The notes beneath the pieces are model-generated. The model ran no database searches, was not told where the DNA came from, and was given only the letters and a program-made list of their open reading frames with translations. Positions 8,103 to 10,515 of a stretch of DNA of 10,515 nucleotides are shown here, in pieces; positions within the stretch are counted from its first letter, which is position 1, and each line of letters opens with the position of its first letter. The position numbers and the translations under genes were made by a program. This DNA comes from Flavobacteriales bacterium UBA6049 (lineage in GTDB: Bacteria > Bacteroidota > Bacteroidia > Flavobacteriales_G > Salibacteraceae): NCBI GenBank assembly GCA_002429085.1, contig DIYR01000176.1, forward strand, positions 1-10,515. Direction: 5' to 3'.

Positions 8103-8138
8103 CCTAACAGAGTAAGGTTGCTATTGTCTTCTAATTAC

Positions 8139-8178
8139 AAACAGAGATGTTGTTTAATGCGGCATCTCTGTTTTTTTT
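8139..8178 (+). terminator. Intrinsic terminator of the nrdBA operon
   Basis: AAACAGAGATG (8139-8149) pairs perfectly with CATCTCTGTTT (8163-8173). The stem can extend inward by two U-G wobbles and a G-C pair. Eight T residues follow at 8171-8178. It begins 37 bases after the nrdA stop. The convergent receptor gene ends at 8194, so the same hairpin might act leftward, but the minus-strand tail beyond the stem is only TTTG-like and no long U run is present. Confidence 0.88.
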
Positions 8179-8193
8179 ATGAAAAATGAATAA

Positions 8194-10362
8194 CTAAAAA
8201 AGGTTAATTCTCACTCCTCCATTGAATACGAACCCAGCTGTTGGAGCCCAAATATCATTGAAGGTTGGATTTGAAGTAGGCTCATTCACAAGTGGTTCGT
8301 AATCAGATTGTATGGTGTTGGTAAAGTTCTCGAAGTTGGCATAGATGGTTACGTGCTCAAAATGTTTCATCACCATGAATCCCATTGTCCAGTAATCAGT
8401 TTTCTTGTCGTAACTATTATCGAATTGTTGCCCAGTATAATACAGTTCATATCCCGCAGACCAATTGTCTTCTAATTCATAAATAAGCACAAAGCCTGCC
8501 ATGCTTTCTGGTGTTAATGGCTGTTGCTCATTGATATTATCGTATTGTAATTCTGTATTGGTATAGGTGTAGTAGGTGAATAGTTTGAAGTCTTGATAAG
8601 TGAGTCTAATAGAAGTTTCAAATCCAGCACTTCGTATTGCTCCATCGGCATTTTCGTAAAAGAGCGTATTGTTTACTGCATTATCTCGCAATACGAGAGA
8701 GTTAGTAAGTTCAGTGATAAAGAAAAGTTGATTAATAGAGAAGGTGAATTGATTGAGAACAATGGTGGTGTAGTTGAAGTCTAAATTCCCACCAATGGAG
8801 TTCTCTGGATCTAAAGAGTTTGTAGTTATAGGGCTGATGTTTCTGAAGTAAACTCTCTCCGCATCTTCAGTAAAAAGGGTTGGCAGTTTATATCCCATTG
8901 CACCACTTATTCTAGAAGAGAACTTTTCGCCTTGCTTCCAGAGTAGGGCTATTCTAGGAAGAACAAAGGAGCCATATTCAATGCTGTAATCTGTTCTTAA
9001 TCCTCCCTCTAAAACAAATCGTTCACCTAAATTTCTCGTATTCTGAACAAAAGCCCCTACGGTATTGAATGAGTAGTCATGTGCACCTAAACTATCAGGG
9101 TTGTTATCAGTAAACGATTCTAAATAGTGATTGACTCCAAAATGCCATTCTGCAGTGTTTTCAGTATCTATCTTTAAGAAACCTTCTGAAAAACTAGATA
9201 ATTGTTCACCACTAAAAGTGTAGTCAGGAATATTGAGTTCTCGGTTAAAAAAGCTTACGTTGTTCTTGATAATAAACTGCTTATTACCTTTTTGGTGCTT
9301 CACTAAAAACTGAGTGTTATACCGTTCAGATTTGTTTTCTTCCGTAAACACATGCTGCGGTTCAGCATTTCCATCTATTACATTCATATCACCACCCAAA
9401 CGATCATCTATTGTAGTTCCCAACCCAAGCAAAACTTCAGTATGCTCATTTGGGTAATAAAATAACTTTGGGTTTAGCGATAGGGTTTTAGCTTCTGGAA
9501 GGTTAGAAAAGTTGTCATCATCAGGATCATAGGCTATTTGGTAGTTCCCAGATCCGTAAAATGAGAAACCAAGCTTTCCATATTTCTGAGCATAAAAGAT
9601 ATTTCCTGTTGTACCCAGCGCACTGGTTTGATCAAGCATAATGGTTAACTCAGGTTCATCTTCTGGCGTTTTAGATACGAGATTAACAATACCGGCAATT
9701 GCCCCTCCTCCGTAAAGTGTAGAATTGCCTCCTTTAATTATTTCAAATTGTTTGAGATCTAACGGAGGAATTTGCAAAAGAGATAGCCCGCCAGCGAAGC
9801 CACCATAAATAGGTGCCCCATCTCTAAGCATCTGAGTATACCTACCATCAAGCCCTTGAATACGAATGCTCATGTTTCCAGAACTCAAAGAGGTTTGCTG
9901 CATCATAATACCAGGAGATTCTCTGAGTACCACGCTAATGTTGCTAGAGTTCATAACAGCTTTTTCTCCTAACTCTTCTAAGGTTATGGCCTCTAATCGT
10001 GTTGGAATAGATTCTATGGTTCTTGATGAGCGTGTAGCTGAAACAATTAGTTCTTCGAGTTCTTCACCTTCACGAAGTACAATAGATATGGTTCTACCAT
10101 TACTGTCGGGAAATAGTAGGGATTTGGTTTGCGTTTCGCACCCAACAAAACTTATCTCAAAACGTACTAATCCATTCGCGATATGCTGAAAATGATATGT
10201 TCCATGAGTATCTGTGGCACCGCCTTTTGTGGTTCCTTTTTCTGCTATTGTAGCACCTACTAATGCTTCTCCATGGCCATTGTATACTTGAAAAAACACA
10301 TTGTTTTGGGCACTAAGAGTAAGAGAAAGAAGAATCAGTAAAAAAGAAAAAACGTGCTTCAT
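8194..10362 (-). CDS. TonB-dependent outer-membrane receptor with CarboxypepD_reg-like N-terminal domain
   Basis: This 722-residue protein should be an outer-membrane active transporter energised by TonB-ExbBD. Residues 1-18 are a signal peptide (cleavage near LSA-Q). Residues about 21-97 form a CarboxypepD_reg-like beta-sandwich (GEALVGATI, DTHGTYHF), common in Bacteroidota receptors. A TonB-box-like ELIVSATR (104-111) precedes the plug domain (about 112-232), with SIRIQGLDGRYTQMLRDGAPI (165-185) and the conserved EIIKGGNSTLYGGGAIAGIVNLVSK region (207-231). The rest (about 240-722) is a 22-strand barrel by family, ending in the aromatic Phe722 expected of a BAM substrate. Length and plug sequence match FecA/CirA-like receptors rather than the much larger SusC type, and no susD partner follows. 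The substrate (siderophore, haem, metal or cofactor) cannot be told. The start is ATG at 10360-10362, overlapped by a dyad. A truncated same-strand gene ends 60 bases upstream. Confidence 0.93.
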   Translation of the reverse strand: MKHVFSFLLILLSLTLSAQNNVFFQVYNGHGEALVGATIAEKGTTKGGATDTHGTYHFQHIANGLVRFEISFVGCETQTKSLLFPDSNGRTISIVLREGEELEELIVSATRSSRTIESIPTRLEAITLEELGEKAVMNSSNISVVLRESPGIMMQQTSLSSGNMSIRIQGLDGRYTQMLRDGAPIYGGFAGGLSLLQIPPLDLKQFEIIKGGNSTLYGGGAIAGIVNLVSKTPEDEPELTIMLDQTSALGTTGNIFYAQKYGKLGFSFYGSGNYQIAYDPDDDNFSNLPEAKTLSLNPKLFYYPNEHTEVLLGLGTTIDDRLGGDMNVIDGNAEPQHVFTEENKSERYNTQFLVKHQKGNKQFIIKNNVSFFNRELNIPDYTFSGEQLSSFSEGFLKIDTENTAEWHFGVNHYLESFTDNNPDSLGAHDYSFNTVGAFVQNTRNLGERFVLEGGLRTDYSIEYGSFVLPRIALLWKQGEKFSSRISGAMGYKLPTLFTEDAERVYFRNISPITTNSLDPENSIGGNLDFNYTTIVLNQFTFSINQLFFITELTNSLVLRDNAVNNTLFYENADGAIRSAGFETSIRLTYQDFKLFTYYTYTNTELQYDNINEQQPLTPESMAGFVLIYELEDNWSAGYELYYTGQQFDNSYDKKTDYWTMGFMVMKHFEHVTIYANFENFTNTIQSDYEPLVNEPTSNPTFNDIWAPTAGFVFNGGVRINLF

Positions 10363-10383
10363 GATCGATATTCAATTCGATCA
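10362..10383 (-). promoter_or_regulatory. Dyad overlapping the start codon of the TonB-dependent receptor
   Basis: TGATCGA (10362-10368) and TCGATCA (10377-10383) are perfect inverted 7-base arms with an 8-base spacer. In the leftward mRNA this forms a 7-pair hairpin whose 3' arm ends on the A of the ATG, covering the ribosome-binding region. It could be a protein operator or an RNA structure limiting translation. No cobalamin-riboswitch or other known riboswitch core was seen in the 60 bases upstream. Function is inference. Confidence 0.35.
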
Positions 10384-10422
10384 CGAAACAAGGCATAAGC
10401 CTGTGCAATGCAATTGCAAAGT

Positions 10423-10515
10423 TTAGTTGCAGCTACTACAAGAACCTTCTATTAGAAAGTTGGCGCTGCTTGGTTTAAAGCCTTTCGGAATGGCGGGTAT
10501 TTGAATCAAAGAGTC
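10423..10515 (-). CDS. Partial C-terminus of an unidentified protein with a CSSC tail (5' end outside the window)
   Basis: The minus-strand frame is open from the window edge to TAA at 10423-10425, giving 30 residues that end GFKPSSANFLIEGSCSSCN. The other two minus-strand frames hit stops within this stretch, and the plus-strand frames are also interrupted. The residue mix (Pro, Ile, Lys, a C-terminal CxxC) looks like a real protein end. I do not recognise the family. It lies 60 bases upstream of the TonB-dependent receptor on the same strand, so the two may share a transcript. A C-terminal Cys-x-x-Cys could bind metal or form a disulphide; that is speculation. Thirty codons without a stop in AT-rich DNA is suggestive but not proof. 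Confidence 0.5.
   Translation of the reverse strand, partial: DSLIQIPAIPKGFKPSSANFLIEGSCSSCN

Noticed and set aside
9866..10189. 107-codon plus-strand open frame inside the receptor gene
   Set aside because: It is fully antisense to the conserved plug-domain coding sequence, with no domain features of its own.
10409..10418. 10-base palindrome TGCAATTGCA upstream of the receptor
   Set aside because: It is isolated and short, with no promoter elements at proper spacing around it.
10363..10422. Possible cobalamin or other riboswitch upstream of the TonB receptor
   Set aside because: The gap is only 60 bases and contains no recognisable B12-box or other aptamer core, so it is too short for a cobalamin riboswitch.

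Overview
The window is AT-rich bacterial DNA from a member of the Bacteroidota, most likely the order Flavobacteriales. Four things point there. One protein has a type IX secretion (Por) C-terminal sorting domain. A TonB-dependent receptor starts with a CarboxypepD_reg-like domain. A LytTR response regulator is paired with a TPR-containing LytS-type histidine kinase. The class I ribonucleotide reductase carries its ATP-cone on the small subunit. Shine-Dalgarno sequences are weak or absent throughout, as is usual in this phylum. The species cannot be named from the sequence alone.

Layout, left to right. At 38-70 a strong intrinsic terminator on the minus strand ends a secreted alpha/beta-hydrolase with CARDB-like, jelly-roll and T9SS sorting domains (96-1988, minus). 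Upstream of it on the same strand is a two-component pair: a LytTR response regulator (4008-4757) followed by a TPR/LytS-family histidine kinase (2121-3917, using the ATG start chosen here). A 274-base divergent intergenic region (4758-5031) holds a 22-base dyad and separates this leftward block from a rightward nrdB-nrdA operon (5032-6306 and 6309-8102, 2-base gap). That operon ends at a strong intrinsic terminator (8139-8178). Convergent to it on the minus strand is a TonB-dependent outer-membrane receptor (8194-10362). Sixty bases upstream of the receptor, the last 30 codons of a gene cut by the window edge are visible (10423-10515, minus), ending in a CSSC tail.

How the parts work together. 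NrdB and NrdA are the two halves of an aerobic ribonucleotide reductase that makes dNTPs. NrdA has all expected active-site residues but no N-terminal ATP-cone. NrdB has one instead, so overall activity is probably switched through the radical-generating subunit. That arrangement was described for Leeuwenhoekiella blandensis NrdB, so it is notable but not new. The kinase and regulator form a complete sensory pair. The hydrolase just downstream could be a target or simply a neighbour. The receptor and the truncated Cys-tailed gene look like an uptake unit of unknown substrate.

I found no mobile element, CRISPR array, rRNA or tRNA gene, and no clear sign of horizontal transfer. The least explained items are the Cys-tailed partial gene, the dyad covering the receptor start codon, and the dyad upstream of nrdB.
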